DNA of 64,000 bases from Poecilobothrus nobilitatus (Eukaryota; Arthropoda; Insecta; Diptera; Dolichopodidae): NCBI GenBank assembly GCA_947095535.1, contig OX352774.1, positions 216,368,965 to 216,432,964 on the forward strand. The letters are read 5' to 3'. Within the stretch, counting starts at the first letter, position 1. Every line of letters begins with the position of its first letter. Below are positions 52,641 to 64,000 of the stretch, piece by piece. Both the position numbers and the translations under genes were made by a program. Under the pieces are notes generated by a model. The model saw only the letters and a list, made by a program, of their open reading frames with translations. It was not told the DNA's origin and ran no database searches.

Positions 52641-52809
52641 TCCTAAAAATTTACATAACGAGTATCCCAGTTTCTATACTTAAGAGAGTCAACTCTAAAC
52701 TCTTCCTCATTTTTTTACTGTCTTTTGGAAACTAGAAATACGATATGTGATATAATTTTAATTTTTTTTTGTAATTATTGACTTATTATTGACTTGACGC
52801 ATTTTAGGA

Positions 52810-53013
52810 TTGCAATATTATTTTTTTTTAATGCATTTCTCTGCCACATAAATGTGGACAGGAAATTATACAGCCTTTCCTGTTCAGGCGTGGCTGTAAA
52901 TGTCGTAAGGGCGAATAACTCTTACGACGTGTGTGGGACTCGAGTCCAGACTCCCTCGGTGTTTACAGCATATTTTATACGCTCTTATCCACTAGGCCAC
53001 TTGCAATATTATT
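52810..53013. repeat. 13-bp target-site duplication around SINE copy 2
   Basis: TTGCAATATTATT occurs at 52810-52822 directly before the T run and again at 53001-53013 directly after the tRNA-like head. This fixes both ends of the inserted SINE and shows target-primed retroposition. Confidence 0.9.
52823..53000 (-). mobile_element. tRNA-derived SINE, copy 2 (defines the family ends)
   Basis: Flanked by the 13-bp duplication, so its limits are exact: about 178 bp including the A tail. On the minus strand it starts GTGGCCTAGTGGATAAGAGC (A box), has GGACTCGAGTCCCACAC (B box) about 35 bp on, the conserved hairpin GTCGTAAG/CTTACGAC at 52902-52928, and ends in ATGCATT plus A tail. The Pol III boxes look usable, which together with the intact duplication suggests the youngest of the three insertions. 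Confidence 0.9.
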
Positions 53014-53739
53014 GGCAATGAATTTTAAAATAAATTTTTTTTTTACTTTAAATTGAAAGATTGAAATTTTTATTAAATAAAAAACATTTCTAGATTAAAT
53101 TTAAAATAAAATTAATATTTAATATGTACAAGTGTATATAGAAAAAATAGTTAGGCACCTAAATAAATATCATAAGTATATAATGGAAGTATAAATTTTT
53201 GATGTGATGCTGTGTAATACATATGGGAGCTATTACAAACATTGTGATTGTAGTTTGTAGGTATTAATTGTTCAAAAATCTGTATAACCAAAATCTATTA
53301 CAAGGTCACAAATTAGTTATATTTTGGCCATAAATAAATTTGTTACCTTTATTCTACAAATTTATGAAAAATTTGAGAAATTTACAAATATTATAAATTA
53401 TTAAGAGGCAAGAAATAAGTTTTCCGAAACATTAACTTTTGAAATGAATTTTATTGCAAATGTGTCCTACTCTTCTCTTATAATTAATTATTACATGAAA
53501 AGAATAAAATTATACTCTGCTGCACGATGCTGGGCTGTAGACAGATTTATTTAGATTTTTCTTTTGTAGATTATAGTGCCCTTATGAACAGGTTTGTAAC
53601 AATTTAATATTTTTATTCTACAAAAAATTACTATTTTACTCTTGTAGCATCACAAATTTTTTTTAATAGGCTGTTGTTTATGGAACCTCATCATACAATA
53701 ATCTTTAAAAATGTTAAAAATTTTAATATGTTTTATTTT

Positions 53740-53990
53740 TGTAGCACATTTTCAAATGAATTAGTTTCGCTGTGACCATCCATCAGTTCGTCTGTTTCTT
53801 TAAAAAATTTGAATTGATTTCATGGAAAACAGTAATGTTATAGAACTATTTCTATACAGGGCTTGAACTGTTACTAAGCTTTAGTTTCCGAATGTATGAA
53901 TAAGCTATATATATATTTATATATAAATTTCGTAATGTATCTGTCTTCACTTAATTATGTGCGCCAAACTATATATATAGTGCTGCCATA
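53740..53990 (+). mobile_element. Fragment related to the repeat at 18780-19240
   Basis: 'gtagcacattttcaaa...attagtttcgctgtgaccatccatcagttcgtctgtttctttaaaaaatt' follows the same order as 'tagcacatttacaaa...attagtttcactctgtccgtctgtttgtttacaaaatt' at 18795-18867. The similarity fades after about 53880. A further 'ttcactctgtacgtccgtcactcag' lies at 54475-54499. Confidence 0.45.
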
Positions 53991-54129
53991 AAGTTTCTTT
54001 CCTTAATTTGTTTTTTAAATTAATAATTTTTGATTAAATTAAAACAAAATTTAATGTGATCTGTTAATTATTATACTTTTTTATTTTCAAATATTAGGTA
54101 TATTTTTAGAACTTTTACAGAAAATTTTT

Positions 54130-54998
54130 AATTTTTCCTGCCCATTTTATTGCACCCTGCCCATTTGTAAATCTAAAATAAAAATGGGCAGTAAATGTAA
54201 ATGTAAAAATGAGGAGGGTTTAATAGAAGCTACATCAATAAGGTCTAATAGGTATTATTTCCATTTGCGATGTCAAATAAAGCCTAATTCGCGAAATTCC
54301 GTGAATAGGGATTATTTTTCATTCCAAATGAAAATAAGGCCTAATTATTTTTTTAAAAGCATGGAAATAAAGTATAATTGTATTTATTATTTCAATATTT
54401 TTGTTTCATAATTGAATCGCTATATTTCAGCTTATTTAAGTAATTTAATATGTTCTTTTATTTTTTGGCAGATTTCACTCTGTACGTCCGTCACTCAGTT
54501 TATTTTCATAATGAAATAAGTTAGACAAGTTAAAAATAAAATAATTTCGATTAAATTCCAAATTCGAATTTATTTCACTTTTTAATTTAATAATTTTGTC
54601 GAACTTTATTTCAGTTCAATCGAACCTAATTCATTTACTAGAGTTGATTACAAAATCAGGACTGCCCATTTTTCCAAAATATGAATATACATGAATATTG
54701 GGAATTCTGAATCAGAAGGAATTTTATAGTTGGTTGGTATAGTTTGTTTCAAAAACAAAAATGCCGCTCTGATTTACCTCAAAATCTCTTCTAATTAACC
54801 TCATTTCCTCATTAGACTTTATTTCTAATTAGAATGAGAAATAATACTTAACGTGGGTTTTCGCGTATTAGGCCTTATTGCTATATGCTTTATTACACCC
54901 CGCTGCCGCAAAAATGAACTTTTTATATGATTGTTTTGAAAATGCGGTACTTTAAAAACCTTTTCGATATTGCGGTAATTTAAAAACCTTTTTACATA
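54130..54998. repeat. Cluster of AATAAGGCCTAAT motifs in two opposed sets
   Basis: On the plus strand AATAAGGTCTAAT, AATAAAGCCTAAT and AATAAGGCCTAAT occur at about 54238, 54279 and 54335. In inverted form ATTAGACTTTATT and ATTAGGCCTTATT occur at about 54813 and 54868. The cluster is bracketed by CTGCCCATTT/AAATGGGCAG (54157-54191) and by CACCCCGCTGCCGC (54896-54909). At 54942-54998 a 28-bp unit (TGCGGTA..TTTAAAAACCTTTT) is repeated twice. The arrangement suggests a decayed element with subterminal repeats. No coding region. Confidence 0.4.
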
Positions 54999-57900
54999 TT
55001 GCCTTGTTTTAAATTAAATAAAATAATAACTGATGTTTAACTAAATTCTAAAAGTATTTTTAAATTAAAAATTTAATTCCTAATACCCGTGATTTTGTTC
55101 CTTTTTTTCAAAATTTATAAATTAATTTCTCTCAGACATTTTTAATTTGAAGGCTTTTTAAATTTATAAAAGTAAATTTATTTATAGAGCAAGAAAAACT
55201 ATTTTTTATGTCCGAATTCATTTGTCCAAATAAAAAATAAATAATAAAAGATATGCACAATCAAATACAAAATAAACCAAGAAAAAAAATTAGAACATTT
55301 CTTAACAAAAAGAATGAAAATGTCTCTCCTTATTGACATAATAAACGTGATTTTATGAATAATATAATAAGGAAAGAGTCAAACAACCATTTTAAGCTTG
55401 TCAAGGATTTCAAATCCTTACAAATAAAAAAAAAAAAAACAAATAAAAAACGTGACTAAAGAAGTTTTAATATAATTTTGTTCTTTTATTTGATATTTTC
55501 TTTTATTTTATTATAAAATGAGTTAGTTACAATCTTTAACATTTCATTATTACTATTCTAAAATAAAAGAAAGAAAGAGAAAGAAACACATCTTCAACAT
55601 AGTTTTTTGTTTTTATTTTTTCTTTTGTGACAATATTAACAAAACTGATACAACAAAAAAAAAACAGAGCTAAGACTGGGGCATTGACACTATCTACACG
55701 AGCTTTTCATTTTTATTAAAATAAGAATACAATAATATAAAAATTGTGAATAGAACGGAATAGAATAGAATAGAAAAGATGAACTTATCTGGATCATCAC
55801 AGTACATTAGCCTTATAACTTACAAAAGCCTACCAAAAATAAAATAACAATAAAAGAACACAAGAAACAGCAAAAAAAAAAAAAAAATAGTTAAATGAAG
55901 TCGTAAATTATAACGAAATCAAGTATCAGGAAGAGAATAGAATAGGAGTAAAAGAAACGCCCAAAAACTTGACTCATATATTGTTGTTTTTCTTTTTATA
56001 TGTTATATAAATAAATTAAAATTTAATATAAAAATTGTCAGTATATCATATCTATCAGAATACATCACAACTATCTTAAACTTAACAATTAAATTTATTG
56101 ATTTTTTTCCTACAAAGTAATACTGAACTTTTGCTATTTAGAAGGTAGCTTATTGCGTATCTTGTTTTTTTCTCAAGCAAGTGAGAAACATCAAGAATTC
56201 TCAAATATCAAGAATACCGCTTGGTGGTGTCAGATTTTTACTCTCTGTAAACATTTTCTCTTATAGCCATTATGGAATGACACCTCTCAATCGTTCCGCA
56301 GTTCACTGCTTAGGAAATAGGAAAAGAAAAGAATAATAGAGGGTGCGAAAATTTTGAATTGAGCATTAGAATTGCAAGTCGAATATGAATTCTCCTATTA
56401 TTTTAACTATTTTGCTAAAAATGATGAAACTATCAACAGTAACAATATGTAGTAGTATATACCATATTAATGGAAATAAAGTTTGCTAAAGCAGTGGTGA
56501 TCATTTGAAGATGAAAATTTGAAAATTTGAAAATTTGTGAGGTGCATTCTTTTAATTTAAAAGATTCCCTAAATTGGAAGACTGGTAATGCTTTTGAATT
56601 TAAACACAAATTCAAAAAATTAGAGGTGTATAAAATAATATTTAATATTCAACGGATTAGGATTATGTAAAAGCAAATCAGAACTTTATTCCGGTATTTT
56701 TTAATTACCGAGAAATATTATATATAATAATTTTCTAGATTTTAGCTGTTTCGGCCACTCTAGAATTTGTTACTGGTATTTTTTTGTAGAAAAATCCACA
56801 TTTAGAATACATATATTTAGCTAAATGGTACAGATTTTCTATTTTAAATAATAAAGGTGCAGAACCTTTAAAAAGCTGGCGGTTATAACTTCTTCTTGTT
56901 CTCTAATAAAAATTGCTCTTCATTTTTAAGGGCAGTTTTTATAATAATAACTTGAAGAGTTTCATTTAAAAAAAAAATTGAATCTTTAGCAATACTAAAG
57001 AATTTTAATCCTTTTCAATTTTCAAACTACGGTTATTTAAATTACGATATCAAAATTTTATTTAATAATTAGTGATTGTTCATTTTATGTCTTTGGTATT
57101 CTTTAAAAAGATTGAAACCAATGAAACATATTTTATTGAAAGATTAATATTTGGATGTTCTTTTGTTATATTTTATAAGATTTTCACATAGGAGTTCCTG
57201 TAAAAATTTTTTTTGCGTTTTTTTCTAAGAGTTTGGAGTTAAATTATTTTATTTTTTTTTTTATTGAAGTGATTCTTAGAAAAAGATGACTTCAAAGATT
57301 TTTCATTTAAAATTTCTTCCTTATTATCCTATTTTAAGAAATAATGTTCATTTAGAAAAGATTCCGTTTAAAAATAAAAAAAAAGGTTTTTTTTTTTTTT
57401 AAACCCTTTGAATAGTCCTTTTTTTTTAATAGAAGTTCTTTTTAGTTCATTTTATAAAGTATTCTATTATAATTTAGTCGATATTCTGGCTCTTATAAAT
57501 TACAAAATCATTGAAATCGACTGCATAATGTTATAGGGAAATATTATATCTAAATTGATATTAGATTTTAGATTTTTTTTTAAATAATAAAATATGATGA
57601 AGATTCTTATGCTCAAGTGAAGAAAAGCAGGAGAAAAAAATATTGAAGTAGATGATTTTTCTAGAAATATCAAAGAAAATTGGCATAATATAAAAAAGAA
57701 AAATTTCAATAAGGTACTTATATGCCATATATCAAAGAATATTCGATTTTGCTATGAAAAAATTTACAATAACATATTATTCAATATCCTAATTCGTTAA
57801 TATTTAAGATATTGATAATTGTATGTATTCCATTTTAAACTTAGTAAATCGTTGATTTTTTCTTAGCATAGTTTATAGAGTACCTACAATACTCATATTT

Positions 57901-58031
57901 GAAAAGGGTAATGTAAAGTTCTTCACGAGCAGCGAGGATTGTAACAAGAAAGAGGATTTTGTGCAGAAAAGTTTATTTTAATTTATGGTTTTTGGTTTGC
58001 CAATTTATAAAAATCATAAGCAAGAGGCATA
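54999..58031. other. AT-rich non-coding DNA
   Basis: A (TAGAA)n patch lies at 55755-55775. A 67-bp hairpin-like pair (GGTGTCA/TGACACC) lies at about 56226-56286 in a less biased patch. No gene is recognised. Confidence 0.5.
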
Positions 58032-58206
58032 TTTTTTTTTTAATGCATTTCTCTGCGACATAAATGTGGACAGGAAATTACACAGCTTTTCCTGTTCAGG
58101 CGTGGCTGTAAATGCCGTAAGGGGGAATAACTCTTACGACGTGTGTGGGATTGAAAACCCACACTCCCTCGGTGTTTATAGTGTATTTTATACGCTCTAC
58201 TGCCAC
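58032..58206 (-). mobile_element. tRNA-derived SINE, copy 3, promoter damaged
   Basis: The body and hairpin (58114-58140, one mismatch in the stem) match copies 1 and 2, and the T run at 58032-58041 marks its A tail. The A box has lost about 7 bp (plus strand CGCTCTACTGCCAC where copy 2 has CGCTCTTATCCACTAGGCCAC). The B box reads GGGTTTTCAATCCC, so it is unlikely to be transcribed. Just beyond it, a 24-bp unit (ACTGCCATTTTATACAAATA) is tandemly duplicated at about 58218-58266. Confidence 0.8.
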
Positions 58207-58266
58207 TTCAAATACTCTACTGCCATTTTATACAAATAATTGACTGCCATTTTATACAAATAATTG

Positions 58267-61200
58267 ACTTTTTATATTATCTTATTAGTAATTGCAATAT
58301 AAATTATTTATATTGGATATATAATCTGACCGGATTTTAAATCTAAAGGTATTTCGATTAAAAGATCCTTAAATACTAATACTATTACTACTTTGCTACG
58401 ACTTTACTACTAAAAAAACTGAACTTACCTCATTCTATAAGCCTCATTCTAACACTTTATACCAAATAACATTTTATCATAGTAAAATATGAACAAAGGA
58501 CAAATCAAACATCAGTTTTAAATTTTTAATAGGATTAGATTTTATATCTAATTTAGTGGTAAATTTATCTATTGAATTTTTCTGTAATAACTGCTTTTGA
58601 TTGTTAAATCCAAGTTTTTTTTTCGCTTATTTTAATATTAACTTTTTATTATTTTCAATCATTTTAAAATTTTTTTTTCTCTTGTTATTTTATCTTTCTA
58701 GACTATTAGGTTTTCTGTCAAAACTATTTACTATCTAAACTACAAATCTAAAAGTTTTCTTTTTATTTTTTTCTTATACTGTTCATGTTTTATGAATAAT
58801 AAAAAAAAATTGAATATTTGGCCTCTGGTTACCAAAAACTTTTAACACCTTTTTTCACCATTTTTATTAATATATTGTATTATTTAAAAGTTAGTTGAAT
58901 AAATATACAGAAGCAAAATAATTCTTTTGAAAAAAGAAGAGGAAACAAATTCTTGAAATCATATCTAGATTTTTATCTTTATTTTGAACGTGTTTAAATA
59001 TTTAATACTTCACTTTTTATTCTTTTGATTTTAATGTTTTGTGACAAAAATCATTTTTGAGTTATTCTGTCAGGCGATTTTGTACCTTGTTTTCAACAAA
59101 AAATCAACAGAACGCAAGGACGAAATAAATTCATTTTAAAAGAATATGAAAGAAATTTAAATATATATATTTTTTTATATTCAAGTGTTTTTGTTGTTGT
59201 ATGCGAGATTGTGTTATTTTGCATTTTGACTTTTTTTTTGTTTTTTTTTTTATTTTGTGTGTCAGAGAAGGAAATCCTTGCAAACCGTTTTTTTTTTTTG
59301 TGTTGAAATTGTGTAATTATATTTTATTTAAATCATTTCTATTCGAACCTAAAAATTGCATATAAATATTTATTTGTATTTTTAATTTTTACTTTTAATT
59401 TTGTTCTTTACTTTATATATAAAAAAAAAACTCACTGACTGTTTTTTATACTTTAGATTATCATCACCGGTATTACGTCATCATAATATCTTTGATTTGA
59501 ATCAACATAAGAATTATAATAGAAGCGGAAACAATTTGTGCATCTTTTGTTTTGTAATTACATCCTGCCGGATTGTACAACTTATGACAGGATTTATGAA
59601 ATAAACTCTCAAAAAAGTTAATTTTGTACTTTGAAAGTAATGGAAAAAAAAAAAGCAAAACAAAAGAAAAAACAAACAAACAAATGTATTAATTTGAAAG
59701 GTACAATACAATAAAAAGTAAGAATTGGTAATTTGAAGAATTTGCTTTATAAAGGATTTAAATGAAGGATAAAGTTAATCTATTATAGATCTAGATCTTA
59801 GATTTATCAACCTTCTTGTAATACTTACTGGGAATAGCCAGAACAAAAAAAAATTACGGTGAAGTTACGGTAATGTTTAAACTTCGAAAAAATGTACTGT
59901 TTAAAGTAATTGCTGAGGTACAGAATTGTTTGAGTTTAGAATGATGAATCTTTGCTATGTATTTATATGACAATATTTTAAATAGTCTCCTATTTATTAG
60001 TTATATGATTTAAGTAGCAAATTAAGAGGATTTGAATATTTGTATATTATAAAAAGCGTAGTACAAACTACAAATAATATTTAAATAGCGGAAATGAAAT
60101 GAGAAATTTGCTACCATCTATTTAATCTTTTGAAATAATCTGAATTATAATAAGTGATATTCATATATATAAACGTTAGATAGCCAATATCGTTCTAATA
60201 GAAAGAATCAAAACAAAAAAACTTCATTCCATTAAAGATACATAGCGTTAAATAGCGTCATTCCATTAATAGAGTTAAAAGAAATTTGAGGAAAATTTAA
60301 TTCAAATCCATCTTTTGCGTGACTTACATCTAAAATTATGTTGTTCAATATCATAGATTTTAACATTTAGTTGAATGCTATTTGTGTCAATTTAATTTCG
60401 TTCATGTAATTTAATTTTAATTTTAATAATAATATTTCTAATACAAGACCTTATAAAGGGTCTTACACAGGATCTCTATCAGTACAACAGAAATAATAAA
60501 AATGCGGTTATGGAAATTAAAATATTCTAAATAGTTTATAGGGAAGTAAGATTTTCCAGATAAATTCCATGAAAAAATACTCTTACTTTAACTACTTATT
60601 AGTTAAGTTCAAAACCGTTATACAAAATTCTTTATCAAATATAAGCTCACATGAGCTTAAAAATGAAAAATGAGCTTATATGAAAATTAGCTAAATTTAT
60701 CTCTGACTAAATAATATGCGGTACATAATATGATAATATTTTTAAATAGGGTATCTTTTATCGAATATCGAAGTATAAATGAATTTTATTTTTTTTAAAT
60801 ATCTTTCATATCGCTAGAAATTTTTTTTTTTAATTTTTATTTTCTATTGTAATTTTTATCTACATACCTACATTTATGTTATAATACAATATTTCACTTT
60901 ATTTTCCATTTCATTTTTCTTTTTTCATTTTTTTGCTGACTTCCTGAAAATTTTCTTATTGTTTTTATAGGTATTATAATATTATAAATAACATTATAAT
61001 ATTATATTTTATTTATTTTTCAGTTCTATTCATTTCATTGTTTTCTAAATAATTTATTTTTAAAATAAAAAAAAAAAATCAATATTCTATCAATAATAAT
61101 TATTTTCTATTATTTTCATTCAATATAAGTAGAAGTTTTTCCATTATTTGATAGTTATTTCTGATAATTATTATATTTAGATTTAGAGAATTTTTAGTAA

Positions 61201-61720
61201 GATAAGAATGAACAAATTAAAAAAAAAAAAAAAATGGACATAAAAAAAATTGGGGTTATTTGTCTGAAAAATAAAAAAAACAAAACTTTGAAAAACAAAA
61301 TATAGCGTTTGGAATCTAACAAAATGGAATTAAAAATAGTACATTCAGACATGTCAGCCCATTAAAATTTTTCCTTTTTTCGGATTTGGTAAATTAAATA
61401 TTTTTTTATCACTAAAACAATCCATTCAACCAATGAAATAGTTTTTAAAATCAAATTACTTTATCTGCTAAAAAAAAAAACCTGCTACCAAAACTTCAAA
61501 CTCATTTCTGTCAATCAGTTTCGTCAGCATTAGTTTTAGTTTTAAGCTTATGCATATCTGTTTACTATCTATATCAAGTAAATTATGAATCATATCTTGT
61601 AGAAATGAAGTTCGTCTTAAGCTATAGTTATTTATATTCTGAATCTTTATAACATACTTCGTGTTTTACATATTTTATGATCTATTTTATAAAGACTCTG
61701 AAATGACTACCGCCATTTTA
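58267..61720. other. AT-rich non-coding DNA
   Basis: Only homopolymer and simple tracts are seen (for example 59231-59251, 59289-59300). Overlapping ORFs of 65-68 codons at 59401-59711 on both strands are composition artefacts. No gene. Confidence 0.5.
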
Positions 61721-61724
61721 TATT

Positions 61725-61936
61725 AATTTTTTTTTTCTCTATTCATTTTATAGAATCGACAAAGGGCGTCGTTCCCTTGTGACATTTTACTGAGAATATA
61801 TATCATTATTCGTTACACAGGGCGAAAATCTGCAAATCTTCACATTTCTCCTCCTAAACAAAACAATACATTCAATTTTGCACATCACTGTACGATTATC
61901 AAAGATTTTATAACAAAAAAGTATAAATATCTTTAA
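61725..61936 (+). other. Candidate exon or conserved non-coding element
   Basis: A T/C-rich tract ends in TTTTATAG at 61753, a good splice-acceptor shape. It is followed by about 100 bp of distinctly more balanced sequence, starting AATCGACAAAGGGCGTCGTT. One frame reads IDKGRRSLVTFY then stop (61755-61793). Another stays open for 60 codons (61754-61936, starting NRQRASFPCDILLRI) to a TAA. I recognise neither product. The imperfect hairpin ACAAAGGG/TTCCCTTGT at 61759-61781 could instead mark a structured or regulatory element. Weak support only. Confidence 0.2.
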
Positions 61937-63849
61937 TACGCAATATTATTTTCACATTTACGCATTATTAAATATTTTGTAGTATAATGGTTTCAATAAT
62001 GAATGCATCACATCACATATCATATCATGATTCAATGCAGTTCAGTTCAAAATACATAATTTTAGGAACAAAGAAAAGACGGAAGCAGTAAAAGGAAAAT
62101 AAAAATAAAAAAAGAAATGAAGAAGGTTGATAAAAGATTTAGGAAATTATTTCATCATTTGAAATAATTGTACAATACAATAAAACCAGATTAGAAAATT
62201 GACATTTTTTTTTTTGTATTATAGATATTAAGAATTTTATGGTCATACTCAAATATAAATGCAATACCCTCATCAAAAGTAACAAAAAAAAAAAAAAAAA
62301 CAAATACAAAAAAAAATAAAAATTTCCTAGACAATTGTTTATAATTTAATGTTGATGAGTGAAAGTTGGTTTAACACAAGAATATTGTGGAGAAAATCGT
62401 TTTTGGTTCGGTTAGCATATGGTTTTGCAAAGAAAATCTTAAAGTTTTTCAATAAGAAACAAAAAAAATTTGAAATAAAAGAAAAAAAAAAAAAAAAATT
62501 ATTTAACTGTTGATATATAATTCAATTCTAAGGAATTCAATTGATATTTTGTTATAACCCTTATAAAAGATAATAGTTGGTAATAAAATTTCTAATGCAG
62601 ATTCATTGATTGAATTGAAAAGAGTTCATGATGATTTTTTATTAAATTTTAAAATTAAAAATTGTCTATTTGTGTTTGTTAATGGATTTTTATTTTTGTT
62701 TGATGCTGGTCTTCGCTTCACCTACTACTTTAAATTAGAACGCACAGTAGGATCAGATCAGATATTTTTTTTTTTTTGTATTTCTTTTCACATTTTTAAT
62801 TTAATTGCTTGTGGTTTTTGTTTTTTCTATTGCTATTTCATTTAAAATACTCTAGAACTAATTATTTTATTTTCTTTACATCATATCTTGGAAATTTTTC
62901 AAATCACAATAAAATTCTGTTTACTATTGAGAATACCTTATAATGGAATCTTTAGATTTTACTTTAGTTTAACATATTTTAGATAATTAAACCGTAAAAA
63001 AGGGAAAAGAAGAAGGAAATTATAATTATTTGAATTCATTTATGACCGACCAGGTATTGTTCTCTTTTGTTCAATTTCCCTGTTTCAGTTCTTAAAAAAA
63101 AAAAAACTATTCCAACTGTTCGTCATAATTTCGTTTTCAGTTGTTTTTTTTTTTATTTTTTTTTTTTTAGAGCCGTGATAAATTGTGGTTGAAATTTTCT
63201 AAAATGTCAATTAATTTTATTTTTTTATTACTTTTTCTATTTTTTTTTTTTTGTGTCAGGTCTTTGATACATTCACCTTTTTTCTCTTCTTTTTAACGGC
63301 ATACCACAGATGTTTTTTTAAGTGTGTGTTTGTGTATAAATTTAATATCTCATAAAAGAATCATAAGGATAACGAATTGATTTTTTGTTTTGTTCATGTA
63401 ATCATTTCAATATAATTTTTTTTCTTCTCCCTTGGAAGCAAAAAAATAAATAAATTTATAGATTGCATTTGATGCACCGCAAAAAAAAAAAAAAACAAAA
63501 TAAAAAAATAAAAAACAAAATTCTCAGGAGATTCTTTCAGGACACGAGAGAAAAAAAAATATATGTATATAAATATATATACATATATATAAATGATATA
63601 TAAAACGAAAGGATGGGATTACATAACCTTTAAAATAGCTTGCGGACATTCAAATGAAATTATTTTTTTTTAGGTTAAATCTACAAACGAAACACCCATC
63701 CATATTTTATGTACAATATAAACATTAAAAGTACAATTTAAAAACTAGGGTTACCAGATATGACGGCTTGTTCAAGAGTACCTATAAATATATTTTTATA
63801 ACCTTTTATAAACCTTTTTTTCTTTTAAATTAGTTTAAGATAAATGAGT
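61937..63849. other. AT-rich non-coding DNA
   Basis: Homopolymers and TA-rich tracts (for example 63558-63602). A 79-codon ORF at 62606-62845 has no recognisable content. No gene. Confidence 0.5.
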
Positions 63850-63960
63850 GTTAAGGAAAGAGTTGCCGAACTAACTGAATTTTATTTCAGCAAATCTTTG
63901 AATAGCTACCAAGCAGTTTAACAACAAATGTCCTTTGGCTATTCTAATACTATTTAAAGT
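63850..63960 (+). pseudogene. Possible mariner-type transposase N-terminal scrap
   Basis: ATG at 63844 opens MSVKERVAELTEFYFSKSLN, then SYQAV and a stop. The pattern 'ERVxLVEFYFxxxxSxxxA' is the usual start of the first helix-turn-helix in insect mariner-like transposases of the kind remaining at 42870-43790, whose N-terminus is missing. The match is short and the rest is not found before the window end. Confidence 0.25.
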
Positions 63961-64000
63961 ACATACTATATATTGTATTATTTAAAAAACAAATATTCTT

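Noticed and set aside
59401..59711. Overlapping 65-68 codon ORFs on both strands
   Set aside because: Low-complexity composition from A/T runs and no recognisable motif.
1..64000. CRISPR arrays, bacterial operons, ribosome binding sites, riboswitches
   Set aside because: The DNA is eukaryotic in character. The only regular arrays have 142-bp units without spacers.
1..64000. Known insect microRNAs
   Set aside because: I looked by eye for several common mature sequences (for example let-7, miR-1, miR-8, miR-9, miR-10, bantam) and saw none.

Overview
This is an extremely A+T-rich, gene-poor stretch of eukaryotic nuclear DNA, probably insect and most likely a fly (Diptera). It has hundreds of long A and T runs, almost no sustained open reading frame, and many decayed transposable elements. 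The fly assignment rests on repeats that share the plan of DINE-1/INE-1 (Helentron-derived) elements: a central tandem array, a GGAC-rich block next to a 'taaatcgactcag' tract, and a TATACCC...GGGTATA terminal hairpin. It is also supported by a DD41D mariner remnant of the type known from tephritid flies and by two LINE remnants typical of insects. I cannot name the species. No intact protein-coding gene, rRNA, CRISPR array or bacterial feature is supported. The window could be intergenic or lie inside a very large intron.

Layout. Bases 1-843 hold a DINE-1-like element cut by the window edge. A 32-bp palindrome (2232-2263) and a decayed LINE end (2281-2770, minus) follow, then the first copy of a tRNA-derived SINE (3055-3232, minus) and an old tandem array (4480-5560). 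A second LINE remnant of jockey type lies at 12800-13290 (minus). A diverged relative of the fold-back element sits at 18780-19240, followed by a possible polyadenylated retroposed tail ending at 19737. Two small inverted-repeat elements are at 21771-22086 and 26255-26790. A second tRNA-like SINE head is at 24490-24610. The most striking structure is a 1.27-kb fold-back element at 26877-28150, with arms of about 610 bp and DINE-type hairpins at both outer ends.

In the second half, a near-complete DINE-1-like element (36906-37958) lies inverted relative to the one at the left edge. A mariner transposase remnant with two in-frame TGA codons is at 42870-43790 (minus). tRNA-derived sequences lie at 45495-45600, 52325-52405 and 52565-52640. 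SINE copy 2, with a 13-bp target-site duplication, is at 52823-53000, and SINE copy 3 is at 58032-58206. A repeat cluster with AATAAGGCCTAAT motifs covers 54130-54998. A slightly less AT-rich patch after a strong polypyrimidine-AG (61725-61860) is the best, though weak, candidate for an exon or conserved non-coding element. A possible transposase N-terminal scrap lies at 63850-63960.

Nothing here forms a working pathway. The window is a record of several transposon classes inserting into neutral AT-rich DNA and decaying. Comparisons between copies were made by eye, and no identity value was computed.
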